Shown in pieces: positions 5,780-5,799 of a DNA stretch of 5,799 nucleotides. Position 1 is the first letter of the stretch; every line of letters begins with the position of its first letter. The stretch is from Clostridiales bacterium (GTDB lineage: Bacteria > Bacillota_A > Clostridia > Oscillospirales > Oscillospiraceae): assembly GCA_019417795.1 (NCBI GenBank), contig DXUR01000195.1:1-5799 (forward strand), read 5' to 3'. The position numbers were made by a program, and so were the translations under genes. A model generated the notes under the pieces. The model was given only the letters and a program-made list of their open reading frames with translations, was not told where the DNA came from and ran no database searches.

Positions 5780-5799
5780 AGAGCAGACAATTTGACACG

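Noticed and set aside
5792..5797. TTGACA, a perfect -35 hexamer at the right edge
   Set aside because: The -10 would fall outside the window, so a promoter cannot be judged.
1..5799. CRISPR array, tRNA or rRNA, insertion sequence ends, attachment sites
   Set aside because: I saw no regularly spaced repeats, no tRNA-like cloverleaf, no rRNA segments, and no transposase or recombinase gene; mobility of the locus is only a contextual guess.

Overview
The window holds a compact signalling and transport locus of a type common in Firmicutes, probably from a gut-type Clostridia genome (Lachnospiraceae or Ruminococcaceae-like). This rests on moderate GC content, strong AGGAGG-type ribosome binding sites, a Gram-positive style of two-component system next to an ABC transporter, and a small helix-turn-helix protein family that I know mainly from Clostridia. 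The cassette resembles accessory or mobile-element cargo, but no integrase, transposase or attachment site is visible, so that remains inference.

Layout, left to right: (1) the start of an XRE-type repressor gene on the minus strand, running off the left edge; (2) a divergent control region with three copies of a 9-base half-site and a sigma-A-like promoter reading right; (3) a plus-strand series of a 67-residue helix-turn-helix protein, an OmpR/PhoB-type response regulator and a membrane histidine kinase, with overlapping or closely spaced genes; (4) a short gap carrying an operator-like triple direct repeat and an internal promoter; (5) an ABC ATPase and a 779-residue FtsX/MacB-type permease joined by an ATGA overlap; (6) a rho-independent terminator; (7) a second, near-identical copy of the operator and promoter facing out of the right edge.

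Likely working model (inference): the kinase senses a signal at the membrane, probably a cell-envelope-active compound or peptide, and phosphorylates the regulator at Asp52. The regulator then binds the 11-bp direct repeats and switches on the ABC transporter from the internal promoter, and at the same time a second transcript that begins near the right edge. The left-hand promoter keeps the sensor genes expressed without needing this operator.

The most notable observation is the operator pair. Two 38-bp segments about 3.2 kb apart match at 33 of 38 positions, each contains three units at 11-bp spacing, and each has a -10 box at exactly the same distance. This defines a two-member candidate regulon by sequence alone, and the identity of the second target lies outside the window.
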